Assembly (NCBI RefSeq): GCF_008629685.1
Contig: NZ_VWSF01000005.1
Span: 229,688 to 293,687 of the forward strand
Direction: 5' to 3'
Origin: Adhaeribacter rhizoryzae
Lineage (GTDB): Bacteria > Bacteroidota > Bacteroidia > Cytophagales > Hymenobacteraceae
Length of the DNA: 64,000 nucleotides
Both the position numbers and the translations under genes were made by a program. Below, piece by piece: positions 18,500-27,767 of this stretch; positions within the stretch are counted from its first letter, which is position 1; every line of letters begins with the position of its first letter. A model generated the notes under the pieces. It was given only the letters and a program-made list of their open reading frames with translations. It was not told where the DNA came from and did not search any database.

Positions 18500-19594
18500 G
18501 TGCGCAGTAAATTTTTCCTGGGATTATATAGTCTCGTTCTCCTTTGGCTTTTGTTAGCAATATTTTGTTTGTACGTGTCGCCGGAAACGTTCTGGCCGGC
18601 TGCCTTCATCGCGCTTACGCTGCCCGGTGCCTTATTGCTGAATATTCTATTTCTGCTGATTTGGGTTTTTAACCGCTCCTTTAAAGCTATTCTGCCTTTG
18701 TTGGTAATTGTTTTTAGCTGGAATTATTACGAACGGGGTTTTGCAATTAATTTAAGCCCGAACAATGAGTTACTGGATGTAGAACCGCAAATGCTGCAAG
18801 TACTCAGCTACAATGTGCGCATCTTTAACACGTATGCGCACCTGCAAGACGAGAACCAGCAATCGTCTAAAAAAATGATAAAGTGGGTTGCCAGCCACCC
18901 GGCCGATATTTTTTGCCTGCAGGAGTTTTACAACGAAACAAGGTCGCCGGTATATAACACAACCAGTAAAATAGGGAAACAGCACCAGAAGCGATTTTAC
19001 ATTGCTGAAACCTTGGTTAACGGCGTTGGGGCGCAATTTGGACTGGCAATATTTTCTAAATTCCCGATTGTAGGCAAAGGTATTATCCGGTTTCGCGAAA
19101 AAACAAATAACCTGGCCATGTTTATCGATGTGAAATTAGAAAAGGATACGGTGCGTGTTTACAACTTCCATTTCCAGTCGATGAGCATTGAAGAAAAAGA
19201 TATTGTGGATACTTACCAGGATCAGGATAAATTAACAGTAGGCGGACGGAAGTTATTGCGACAGTTTAAAAGAGGCGTGGTTAAAAGAGCTGATCAGGTG
19301 AATTTATTGCTCGAACACGCCGCTGCCAGCCCATACCCGGTAATATTGTGCGGCGATACCAACGATTTACCCTACAGTTATACTTATCAGCGATTAAAAA
19401 GTGAGCATACTAACGCCTTTCAGGCCAAAGGTTGGGGCATTGGTGCCACCTATAATGGTAAATTGCCTTTTGTGCGCATCGATAACCAGTTTTGTGACGA
19501 CCGCTGGGAAGTTTTAAATTATTCCCTGCACGATACTATTCCGTACTCCGATCATTTCCCGATAACAGCTACCTTTAAATTAGTTAATAAATAA
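18500..19594 (+). CDS. Endonuclease/exonuclease/phosphatase family membrane protein
   Basis: A 364-residue protein with two to three N-terminal membrane helices (about 7-25, 30-55, 60-78) and a C-terminal EEP catalytic domain. Metal-binding and catalytic blocks are LSYNVRIFNTY, DIFCLQEFYNE, FGLAIFSKFPI, ILCGDTNDLPYS and YSDHFPITATF. The family includes nucleases and phospholipid/phosphoinositide phosphatases, and the substrate here is not evident. The start is a GTG codon; no ATG gives the full first helix. Confidence 0.85.
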   Translation: MRSKFFLGLYSLVLLWLLLAIFCLYVSPETFWPAAFIALTLPGALLLNILFLLIWVFNRSFKAILPLLVIVFSWNYYERGFAINLSPNNELLDVEPQMLQVLSYNVRIFNTYAHLQDENQQSSKKMIKWVASHPADIFCLQEFYNETRSPVYNTTSKIGKQHQKRFYIAETLVNGVGAQFGLAIFSKFPIVGKGIIRFREKTNNLAMFIDVKLEKDTVRVYNFHFQSMSIEEKDIVDTYQDQDKLTVGGRKLLRQFKRGVVKRADQVNLLLEHAAASPYPVILCGDTNDLPYSYTYQRLKSEHTNAFQAKGWGIGATYNGKLPFVRIDNQFCDDRWEVLNYSLHDTIPYSDHFPITATFKLVNK

Positions 19595-19698
19595 AGTATG
19601 CTTTTAATAATTTTGGTGAATGCTTCCCGGGCGTTCTTGCGCCACTTAACTTAATCTTTCTCTGGCTGGCTTACCTCTAATTTCTAAAAAGAAAGTAT

Positions 19699-19706
19699 TA
19701 CTTTTG
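19699..19706 (+). promoter_or_regulatory. Candidate -7 element of cysS
   Basis: TACTTTTG matches TAnnTTTG and ends only 5 bases before the cysS ATG, which would make the mRNA leaderless or nearly so. No good -33 TTG is seen at the expected spacing. Confidence 0.4.
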
Positions 19707-19711
19707 CGCCC

Positions 19712-21196
19712 ATGCAATCGACTTTATCTTTATATAATACCTTAACGCGTAAGAAAGAAGTTTTTCAGCCACTGCACGCGCCTTTTGTGGGCATGTATGT
19801 GTGCGGGCCTACCGTTTACGGCGAGGCGCATCTGGGCCACAGCCGCAGCGCTATTACCTTCGATGTGCTTTTCCGGTACCTGCAATTTTTAGGTTATAAA
19901 GTGCGCTACGTGCGCAATATTACCGACGTAGGCCACCTGGAAAATGATGCCGACGAAGGAGAAGATAAAATTGCTCAGAAAGCTCGTACTGCCCAATTAG
20001 AACCTATGGAAGTGGTACAGCACTTTACCAACCGCTACCACGAAGATTTAAAAGCGCTGAATGTGTTGCCGCCTTCTATCGAGCCGCGGGCATCGGGCCA
20101 TATTATTGAGCAGATAGAATTAATAAAGGAAATAATAGCCAACGGGCTGGCTTACGAAATAAACGGGTCGGTGTATTTTGATGTGCCGGCTTATAACCAA
20201 GGCCAGCGTTATGGTAAATTATCGGGCCGGGTAATCGAAGATTTATTAGCCAACACCCGCGAACTGGAAGGGCAATCAGAAAAACGCTCACCACTGGATT
20301 TTGCCCTTTGGAAGAAAGCCTCCGATACCCATATAATGCGCTGGCCTTCGCCGTGGAGCGATGGTTTTCCGGGCTGGCATTTAGAGTGCTCGGCTATGAG
20401 TCGCAAATATTTAGGTCCGGAGTTTGATATTCATGGTGGTGGTTTAGATTTATTGTTTCCGCACCACGAATGCGAAATTGCGCAATCGCAAGCCAGTTGC
20501 CACACCGATACCGCTAAATATTGGGTGCATAATAACATGATTACCATTAACGGGCAAAAGATGGGTAAATCGCTGAACAACTTTATTACCTTATCGGAGT
20601 TGTTTAACGGCAAGCACGAGTTATTGCAGCAGGCTTACACCCCCATGACCGTGCGGTTCTTTATTTTGCAGGCGCATTACCGCAGCACCCTCGATTTTTC
20701 GAACGAAGCCTTACAAGCAGCCCGCAAAGGCTATATTAAATTAATTAACGGCTTAAACATACTGGATAAACTAAATTATCCAACCGAAACAGCCGTAGAC
20801 GCAAGCCAGGACGCCGAACTGTTAAAACTAACCCAAGATTGCTTTAACGGTTTAAACGATGATTTAAATACTGCGCGGACCATTGCCTCGTTATTTAATC
20901 TGTTAAAGAAAATAAACAGCATCCATACCGGAGCTATTCTGTTGGGCAGCATCAGCGCGGAAACTTTTGCGTACGTAAAGAAAACTTATATTGCTTTGGT
21001 AACCGATGTTTTAGGCTTGCTAGAAGAAAAACCGGTAGATACCAACGATTTACTGGAAGTATTGCTGGGCTTTTACAAAGAGGCCAAAGCAACCAAAGAT
21101 TATGCGCGGGTAGATCAGATTCGGGCTGAATTTAAAAAGCAGCGCATTGTAATAAAAGATATGAAGAATGGTATTGACTGGGCTTATGAAGAATAA
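19712..21196 (+). CDS. cysS: Cysteinyl-tRNA synthetase
   Basis: Charges tRNA(Cys) with cysteine. A 494-residue class Ia synthetase with the HIGH-type motif HLGH (residues 40-43) and KMGKS (283-287). The zinc site that discriminates cysteine is intact: C31 (YVCGPTVYG), C226 (WHLECSAMS), H251 and E255 (PHHECEI), with family spacing. The 3' end overlaps the next gene by 11 bases. The ATG is only 5 bases past a possible -7 promoter box. Confidence 0.98.
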   Translation: MQSTLSLYNTLTRKKEVFQPLHAPFVGMYVCGPTVYGEAHLGHSRSAITFDVLFRYLQFLGYKVRYVRNITDVGHLENDADEGEDKIAQKARTAQLEPMEVVQHFTNRYHEDLKALNVLPPSIEPRASGHIIEQIELIKEIIANGLAYEINGSVYFDVPAYNQGQRYGKLSGRVIEDLLANTRELEGQSEKRSPLDFALWKKASDTHIMRWPSPWSDGFPGWHLECSAMSRKYLGPEFDIHGGGLDLLFPHHECEIAQSQASCHTDTAKYWVHNNMITINGQKMGKSLNNFITLSELFNGKHELLQQAYTPMTVRFFILQAHYRSTLDFSNEALQAARKGYIKLINGLNILDKLNYPTETAVDASQDAELLKLTQDCFNGLNDDLNTARTIASLFNLLKKINSIHTGAILLGSISAETFAYVKKTYIALVTDVLGLLEEKPVDTNDLLEVLLGFYKEAKATKDYARVDQIRAEFKKQRIVIKDMKNGIDWAYEE

Positions 21197-22190
21197 ATTT
21201 AGGTGTTGGGTAGCCCTGTTAGCGCTTGGCGTTGGGTTAATAAGTAGTTGTGATTCTAATAAAAAAACCGAAACGGTGGTAGAAGCAGAAACTCCGGCCG
21301 TAGCCACCATTAATGCTCCTGAGTTTAATCCGGACTCAGCTTACGCTTATATTGCCAAGCAGGTAAGCTTTGGGCCACGGGTTCCTAATACGGCGGCGCA
21401 TCAGGCCTGCGGCGATTATTTAATTAGTAAATTAAAAAGTGTTGGCGCCCGGGTAGTGGTGCAAAACTTCCAAAGTACTGCTTACGATGGCAAAGTACTG
21501 AAACTACGCAATATTGTAGGTTCTTTTAATACCGGTGCAGCTAATCGCATTTTATTGGCAGCACATTGGGATACCCGACCATTCGCCGATAAAGATGCAA
21601 CCAACCCTACTAAGCCTAATGATGGTGCCAATGATGGTGCCAGTGGCGTAGGTGTGTTGCTGGAGATGGCGCGGGTATTAGGAACAACACGGAACAATCC
21701 GGGTATTGGTGTAGATATAATATTCTTCGACGGCGAAGATTACGGCGACGCTAATGGCAGCACCGAAGAATCCTGGTGTTTGGGTTCGCAATATTGGGCC
21801 AAAAACAAGCATCAGAATGGCTATAATGCCAACTTTGGTATATTGCTGGATATGGTAGGTGCGAATGGAGCCAAATTTGCCCAGGAAGCTTATTCGAAAC
21901 AAAATGCACCCCAGGTAGTAAACAATGTTTGGAAAACGGCCAGCCAACTGGGTTTCTCCGATTATTTTATTTACACCGAAAACGGGGCTATCACCGACGA
22001 CCACGTGTATATGACCCAGGGCGGCGTACCCAGTATTGATATTATTGAGTATGACCCCACCAGCCCCGATGGTACTTTTGGCAAATATCACCACCGCCAC
22101 ACCGATAATATGGCAATAATTGATAAAAACACCTTAAAAGCAGTTGGGCAAACGGTGTTGCAGGTGCTTTATAATCAATTAGCTACCTGA
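21186..22190 (+). CDS. M28-family lipoprotein, probable glutaminyl-peptide cyclotransferase (QC)
   Basis: A 334-residue protein with lipobox signal VGLISSCDS. The zinc-peptidase fold carries [11 protein letters not shown], the metal-bridging Asp in [27 protein letters not shown] and [10 protein letters not shown]. Type-II glutaminyl cyclases of Bacteroidota share this layout. They convert N-terminal Gln to pyroglutamate on exported proteins in the periplasm. An aminopeptidase function remains possible. I place the start at ATG 21186, since it gives a compact lipoprotein signal; an in-frame ATG at 21168 exists. The gene overlaps cysS by 11 bases. Confidence 0.72.
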   Translation: MKNKFRCWVALLALGVGLISSCDSNKKTETVVEAETPAVATINAPEFNPDSAYAYIAKQVSFGPRVPNTAAHQACGDYLISKLKSVGARVVVQNFQSTAYDGKVLKLRNIVGSFNTGAANRILLAAHWDTRPFADKDATNPTKPNDGANDGASGVGVLLEMARVLGTTRNNPGIGVDIIFFDGEDYGDANGSTEESWCLGSQYWAKNKHQNGYNANFGILLDMVGANGAKFAQEAYSKQNAPQVVNNVWKTASQLGFSDYFIYTENGAITDDHVYMTQGGVPSIDIIEYDPTSPDGTFGKYHHRHTDNMAIIDKNTLKAVGQTVLQVLYNQLAT

Positions 22191-22229
22191 TAAATTATAA
22201 ATTAGCGGCTATATTCTATTATATATTAG

Positions 22230-22283
22230 AGCCACCCAGCATAAACGATTAAGCAATAGTTTAATCATTTATTACGGGTGGTT
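22230..22283. terminator. Composite hairpin between convergent genes
   Basis: An outer stem AGCCACCC/GGGTGGTTT (with G-T pairs) encloses an inner hairpin GATTAA/TTAATC. On the plus strand it is followed by TTTTGCTTTT. It lies between the converging QC and LD-carboxypeptidase genes. Confidence 0.5.
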
Positions 22284-22308
22284 TTGCTTTTCTACTAACC
22301 AATAAATA

Positions 22309-23214
22309 TTACAGGCTTGTCTGAAAATATTCCAGGCTAGTGCCAGCATCTGTTACTTTTAAAATTGATTTCCGGCCGCAAACCAGCGCCAGGTTTTTAG
22401 GCTCGTGGCCGGTCGGAAAGTCGAAACAAACCGGATAACCGTATTTACCTGCGTGCTCGCTAATGATTTCGTAAGCATTTTTTCCGAAAGGCACCGCGTT
22501 GTCTTTCATATCGCTCATACTGCCCACGATTAAACCTGCCAGATTTTTTAATTTACCGGCCCGGTCCAGTTGCACCATCATGCGGTCAATGTGGTACAAA
22601 TATTCGTCTAAATCTTCCAGAAATAATATTTTACCCGAGGTATCAATATCCGAAGTGGTGCCAATACAGGTAACGAGTAAACTTAAGTTGCCGCCACCCA
22701 ACGGCCCCTCGGCCTGACCTAAAATATTAAGATCATGGGCCGGGCTTTGGTAGGTAATATTTTCCCCGAATAATATTTTGCGCAGGCTTTCTACCGCTTC
22801 TTCGGCACCAGTTTTAGCAAAAAGGGCCGGCATGGTGCCGTGGATGCTTTCTATTCCGAAATTATGGATGTGGCTGTGGAGTGCGGTAATGTCGCTGAAG
22901 CCAATCAGCCACTTGGGCTGCTGCCGAAAGTTGGTGAAATTAATTTGGTCTAAAAGGCGGGTTGTACCATACCCGCCGCGCGCACTAAATATTGCTTTAA
23001 TTTCGGGATCATCCAGCATTGTTTGAAAATCTGCCAAACGAATTTCGTCCGGTCCGGCAAACTGGTGAAAGCTTTCATAAAGGGTTTTGCCCAGCACAAC
23101 TTGCAGCCCCCAACTTTCCAGTATATTAATGCCGGGTTCCAGATCAGCAAAATCAACTTTACGGGCCAAAGCCACAATGGCTACTTTATCGCCGGCCTGT
23201 AAGGAATTTATCAT
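22309..23214 (-). CDS. LD-carboxypeptidase (peptidase family S66)
   Basis: Removes the terminal D-Ala from murein tetrapeptides during peptidoglycan recycling. The 301 residues include FSARGGYGTTRLL, the nucleophile serine in GFSDITALH (S107), the catalytic glutamate in LFLEDLDEYLYHIDRM, and the histidine in FPTGHEPKNLAL (H270), the Ser-Glu-His triad of LdcA. No signal peptide is seen, consistent with a cytoplasmic recycling enzyme. Confidence 0.92.
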   Translation of the reverse strand: MINSLQAGDKVAIVALARKVDFADLEPGINILESWGLQVVLGKTLYESFHQFAGPDEIRLADFQTMLDDPEIKAIFSARGGYGTTRLLDQINFTNFRQQPKWLIGFSDITALHSHIHNFGIESIHGTMPALFAKTGAEEAVESLRKILFGENITYQSPAHDLNILGQAEGPLGGGNLSLLVTCIGTTSDIDTSGKILFLEDLDEYLYHIDRMMVQLDRAGKLKNLAGLIVGSMSDMKDNAVPFGKNAYEIISEHAGKYGYPVCFDFPTGHEPKNLALVCGRKSILKVTDAGTSLEYFQTSL

Positions 23215-23268
23215 GGTAAATAAAGCTTAAAAGAAGGCCAAAGCTACTAAAAAATTTATCAGAATTGT

Positions 23269-23415
23269 TTAACTACAACGTTGGCCTTTGTTCCGGTATT
23301 CGTCGGGGTTTAAGTCCAGCGTATGGCTGTTGTAATAAAGCAAACCGGCCCTCAATATTGTCGCCAGGAAAATAAAGAGAGCCAGTTTGGAATATTTATT
23401 TAAAAAGTCAGGCAT
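23269..23415 (-). CDS. Small single-pass membrane protein, hypothetical
   Basis: An open frame of 48 codons from ATG 23415 (MPDFLNKYSKLALFIFL), with one hydrophobic helix (residues 8-25) and a polar tail ending in NPDEYRNKGQRCS. It lies 25 bases after the stop of hom on the same strand and could be the last gene of the metY-metX-hom run. A TTG start at 23451, overlapping hom, is also possible. I do not recognise it, and it may be chance. Confidence 0.4.
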   Translation of the reverse strand: MPDFLNKYSKLALFIFLATILRAGLLYYNSHTLDLNPDEYRNKGQRCS

Positions 23416-23440
23416 AAAAGCAAAGATGCCCGCAAAAATA

Positions 23441-24703
23441 TTAGTCGGCAAGCGCTTCTTTCGTAAGAACTATATTTTCTTTAGCAGCGTGTTCTTCCTG
23501 GGCTGTTATTGATTTAAAATTGCCGGTGCTCACCAGGAAAGCATCTGAAGCCCGTAGCAAATCCTGGTTTTGCAGTAGTGTTTCCAGGTTTACGTAGCCA
23601 ATAATATAGCGGAAATCTTTGCCGCTGAACTTCTCTGAGATGCTTACAAACGGAATTTGCTGCAGCAAATGCTTATTGGTGTAACGCAAATAAACTTCTA
23701 CTTCAATATTATTCGTCGAGCGGACTTCGATGTGCTGTAAATGCTTTTTGTATTCGTATTTATAGCCGTAAGTCAGGGCCGAAATATCCGATAATACCGC
23801 CGAACCAGTAGGGTAACCACCGGCGCCCTTACCCGAGAAGAATTGTTTTTCGGAAAAAGCTGCTTCTACAATTACGCCGTTGTTCTCGTTCTCGACGTTG
23901 TATAATGGATGGTGCCGATCTACAAACTGCGGCATTACGAGTAAAGAAATCGTAGCGGCATCTATCTTGGTTACATGCGGTACCAGTTTTATTTTATAAC
24001 CTTTTTCTTTGGCATACTGAATATCGTGCTGCGATAAATTCTGAATGCCAATGTTAAATATATCATCGGGGTTCAGGAATAAGCCGTAAGCGTGCGCCGC
24101 AATAATGGTTACCTTGTATTTCGGGTCGAAACCGCCCACGTCTAAAGTTGGATCTGTTTCGGCGAAGCCTAATTCCTGGGCTTGTTTCAGGGCCAAGTCG
24201 TAAGCCAAACCTTCGTTAAAAATCTTAGATAAAATATAGTTCGAAGAACCATTAAAAATACCGCTTACCGAGTAAAGCAGCTCGTTGTCGTAATATTCTT
24301 CGAGGTTGCGGATAATGGGAATGCTGCCGCAGCAGGAAGCTTCGTAGAGGAGCGAAACATGGTTTTCTTCTTGTAACTGAACCAATTCTTCCAGGTGCTG
24401 GGCTACCATTTTTTTGTTGGCTGTAACCACGCTCTTGCCTTTTTTCATGGCTTCGGATACTATCTTAAACGCTTCCTCGGCATCGTCTATTAATTCCACA
24501 ATAATATCAATGTCGGGGTTATTCAGCAGGTCGTATTTATCGAAGGTAAATGCTTCGGCGGGTAGTTTGCGTTTTTTGGTGCGGTCTTTTACGCAAATTT
24601 TAGCAATGCTGGCCTTTATGCCGCGGCTGTTCCGCAACACATCGTATAAGCCCTGGCCTACCACGCCAAAGCCAAACAAACCAATATTTAAGTCTTTATG
24701 CAT
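23441..24703 (-). CDS. hom: Homoserine dehydrogenase
   Basis: Reduces aspartate semialdehyde to homoserine, the branch point to methionine and threonine. The 420-residue protein has a Rossmann motif at the N-terminus (LFGFGVVGQGLYDVL), TANKKMVAQH, the substrate-binding YEASCCGSIPIIRNLEEY, and GFDPKYKVTIIAAHAYG. It is a stand-alone enzyme, not fused to aspartokinase, with about 100 extra C-terminal residues. It follows metX by 6 bases, so it is the third gene of the SAM-controlled metY-metX-hom operon. Confidence 0.95.
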   Translation of the reverse strand: MHKDLNIGLFGFGVVGQGLYDVLRNSRGIKASIAKICVKDRTKKRKLPAEAFTFDKYDLLNNPDIDIIVELIDDAEEAFKIVSEAMKKGKSVVTANKKMVAQHLEELVQLQEENHVSLLYEASCCGSIPIIRNLEEYYDNELLYSVSGIFNGSSNYILSKIFNEGLAYDLALKQAQELGFAETDPTLDVGGFDPKYKVTIIAAHAYGLFLNPDDIFNIGIQNLSQHDIQYAKEKGYKIKLVPHVTKIDAATISLLVMPQFVDRHHPLYNVENENNGVIVEAAFSEKQFFSGKGAGGYPTGSAVLSDISALTYGYKYEYKKHLQHIEVRSTNNIEVEVYLRYTNKHLLQQIPFVSISEKFSGKDFRYIIGYVNLETLLQNQDLLRASDAFLVSTGNFKSITAQEEHAAKENIVLTKEALAD

Positions 24704-24709
24704 ATTAAA

Positions 24710-25750
24710 TTATTTCTCTACGGGTACGCCGTAAAAAGCTTCTATTATTTGGGTAAGCTGGCCGGTTTCAATTAAAAAACCATCGTGGCCGTAAAACGAA
24801 TCTATTTCGCGGTACTCGGCATTTTTAACGTGCTGAGCAATATACCGCTGCTCCGAAACCGGAAATAATACATCGGAACTAATGCCAATAACTAATGTTT
24901 TGGCTTTAATTAGCGCCAACCCATCTTCCACGCTGCCCCGGTGCCGGCCTACATTGTGCGAATCCATGGTTTTACTTAACGATACGTAAGCGTACGCATT
25001 AAAGCGATTTACCAGTTTTTCGCCCTGATAATTCTGGTACGAACTGGCCCGGAATTTATCGGTTTTAGATAAATCGTTTTCGAACTGGGTTTTGGAGTAA
25101 GTATCGTAATTGCGGTAGCTAAGCAAGGCCGTGGCCCGGGCTGCCTTTAAACCTTTACTGCCGCCATCGGGTTTATTTTGGTAATAAGTTTCGTCGGCAA
25201 AAATAGCCAGGCGCTGGGCTTCGTTAAAGCCAATGCCCCACGGCGAGTGGTAAGCGTTGGTGGCTACTACAATCAGGTTTTGAATGTGCTGGGGTTTTTG
25301 AATGGCCCACTCCAGTGCTTGCTGGCCACCCAGCGAGCCGCCGATAACGGTATAAATTTGTTCTATTTCCAGGTGCTGCCGCAATAAATCGTGGGCCTTT
25401 ACCATATCGCGGATGGTAATGTTTGGGAAATTCTGGTAATAGGGCTGACCGGTAATGGGGTTAAGCGACAAAGGGCCGGTGGTACCATAACAGGAACCCA
25501 ACACATTGGCGCAAATAATAAAATGTTCTTCGGGGTTAAATAAATTTTGCTCGCCAAATAATCCCTTCCACCAGTCCAGCACATCGGAGTTAGCTGTAAG
25601 CGCATGGCACACCCACACTACATTATCTTTTGCAGGATTCAAGTTCCCGTAAGTATGGTAGGTAATCTGGATTTCGGGTAAAGTTTGCCCATTTTCTACC
25701 ACAAAAGGGTACGGGTACTTAAATATTTCCTGCGGCATGCTATTCTTCAA
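24710..25750 (-). CDS. metX: Homoserine O-acetyltransferase
   Basis: Acetylates homoserine with acetyl-CoA to give O-acetylhomoserine, the substrate of MetY. A 346-residue alpha/beta hydrolase with nucleophile S139 in VIGGSLGGQQALEWA, D293 in GISSDVLFPVSEQ and H322 in FYGHDGFLIE. It also has GSCYGTTGPLSLNP, typical of MetX. It follows metY after 83 bases containing a strong inverted repeat (25765-25797). Confidence 0.95.
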   Translation of the reverse strand: MKNSMPQEIFKYPYPFVVENGQTLPEIQITYHTYGNLNPAKDNVVWVCHALTANSDVLDWWKGLFGEQNLFNPEEHFIICANVLGSCYGTTGPLSLNPITGQPYYQNFPNITIRDMVKAHDLLRQHLEIEQIYTVIGGSLGGQQALEWAIQKPQHIQNLIVVATNAYHSPWGIGFNEAQRLAIFADETYYQNKPDGGSKGLKAARATALLSYRNYDTYSKTQFENDLSKTDKFRASSYQNYQGEKLVNRFNAYAYVSLSKTMDSHNVGRHRGSVEDGLALIKAKTLVIGISSDVLFPVSEQRYIAQHVKNAEYREIDSFYGHDGFLIETGQLTQIIEAFYGVPVEK

Positions 25751-25764
25751 TTCTGTATTAGAAA

Positions 25765-25797
25765 CATTATTCCGGCAAATTATTTACCGGAATAATG
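25765..25797. promoter_or_regulatory. Perfect inverted repeat between metY and metX
   Basis: 11-bp arms CATTATTCCGG/CCGGAATAATG enclose an AT-rich loop that can pair further (AAA/TTT). No U-run follows on the minus strand, so it looks more like an mRNA-processing or stabilising hairpin, or a weak attenuator, than a full terminator. Confidence 0.55.
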
Positions 25798-25833
25798 CCG
25801 GGTAATTTATCTGGTTAAAAATTTAAAGGGCGT

Positions 25834-27201
<1,368 letters not shown>

Positions 27202-27230
27202 TTATAATAATACATACTATTTTGATTTAG

Positions 27231-27250
27231 AAAAACCGGGATAACACCGG
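27231..27250 (-). terminator. Weak terminator-like hairpin between the leader ORF and metY
   Basis: On the minus strand CCGG-TGTTATC-CCGG forms a 4-bp all-GC stem (27236-27250) followed directly by five T residues (27231-27235). It lies 24 bases after the leader stop and 58 bases before the metY ATG. The stem is short, so activity would depend on context or pausing. Confidence 0.4.
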
Positions 27251-27274
27251 GCACCTGAAAAATGCAGAAAATAA

Positions 27275-27397
27275 CTAGCTACTAAGGCTGCAACAGCAAC
27301 AACAATAGCCAGAACCAAAAATATTGAGAACAGAAGTAAAGCGCCCACCCGATTCGGGTGCAGCAAACAACAGGGCTGTAAAAGTTGTTTTTTTCAT
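27275..27397 (-). CDS. 40-residue leader peptide with five consecutive Cys codons
   Basis: A short frame opens at ATG 27397, 9 bases after the end of the SAM-I aptamer, and ends at TAG 27275-27277. It begins MKKTTFTALLFAAPESGG and ends FGSGYCCCCCSLSS. The Cys codons are TGT TGT TGC TGT TGC (27290-27304). The start is preceded by A-rich TTAATTAAAA, the usual Bacteroidota initiation context. Codons 13-18 contain a hairpin, CACCCGA/TCGGGTG (27346-27360), and the Cys run lies in a loop closed by GGCT/AGCC (27286-27310). I infer a cysteine-sensing attenuator peptide, since no stable protein function is evident. Cysteine-responsive leader peptides are known in mycobacteria. Confidence 0.7.
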   Translation of the reverse strand: MKKTTFTALLFAAPESGGRFTSVLNIFGSGYCCCCCSLSS

Positions 27398-27406
27398 TTT
27401 TAATTA

Positions 27407-27506
27407 ATTTATATTTCCCATTGCTGGGATAGGATTTGGCACCTTTCAATTGGATGAGGTTGCCAGAGGGTCGCGGAGCCTATTCTCTCGCCTCTTCTTT
27501 ATAAAT
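27407..27506 (-). promoter_or_regulatory. SAM-I (S-box) riboswitch upstream of metY-metX-hom
   Basis: Read on the minus strand, the 100 bases carry the S-box features. P1 is ATTTATA/TATAAAT. The conserved core shows AAGAAGAGGCGAGAG, then CCCTCTGGCAACC. P3 is ACCT/AGGT, followed by GGTGCCAAATCC. P4 is TCCCA-GCAA-TGGGA with a GNRA loop. SAM binding normally shuts off methionine genes. P1's 3' strand abuts the A-rich start region of the leader ORF. A partial -7 box (TTACTTTG) lies upstream at 27543-27550. Confidence 0.93.
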
Positions 27507-27713
27507 CAATCCTTCTAAAAGCAGGAAAGCGTATTATGGGTGCAAAGTAAATAATTTTACCAGAATTTGTCCTTATTTTTAATTAAAATCTTTTTATCCA
27601 GTCAATTTTATGCAGCATTAAATAATACGGTTAAAGCCTGAATTTCTTTTGCAAATATTTGTAAGCAAGTGTTTAAGTATAATTTTATTTATATAGGCCA
27701 GGGGCTTGCGTGT

Positions 27714-27743
27714 TTGTTTTAAGTATAATATGAAGTACTTTTG
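27714..27743 (+). promoter_or_regulatory. Promoter of the nucleoside transporter gene
   Basis: TTG (27714-27716), a 19-base spacer and TACTTTTG (27736-27743) match the Bacteroidota consensus. The ATG follows 24 bases later. Confidence 0.7.
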
Positions 27744-27767
27744 ATACCTTTATAGGAATTAATTATT

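Noticed and set aside
24704..25833. Additional SAM riboswitch before metX or hom
   Set aside because: The gaps are 6 and 83 bases. The larger holds only a simple inverted repeat, not an S-box core.
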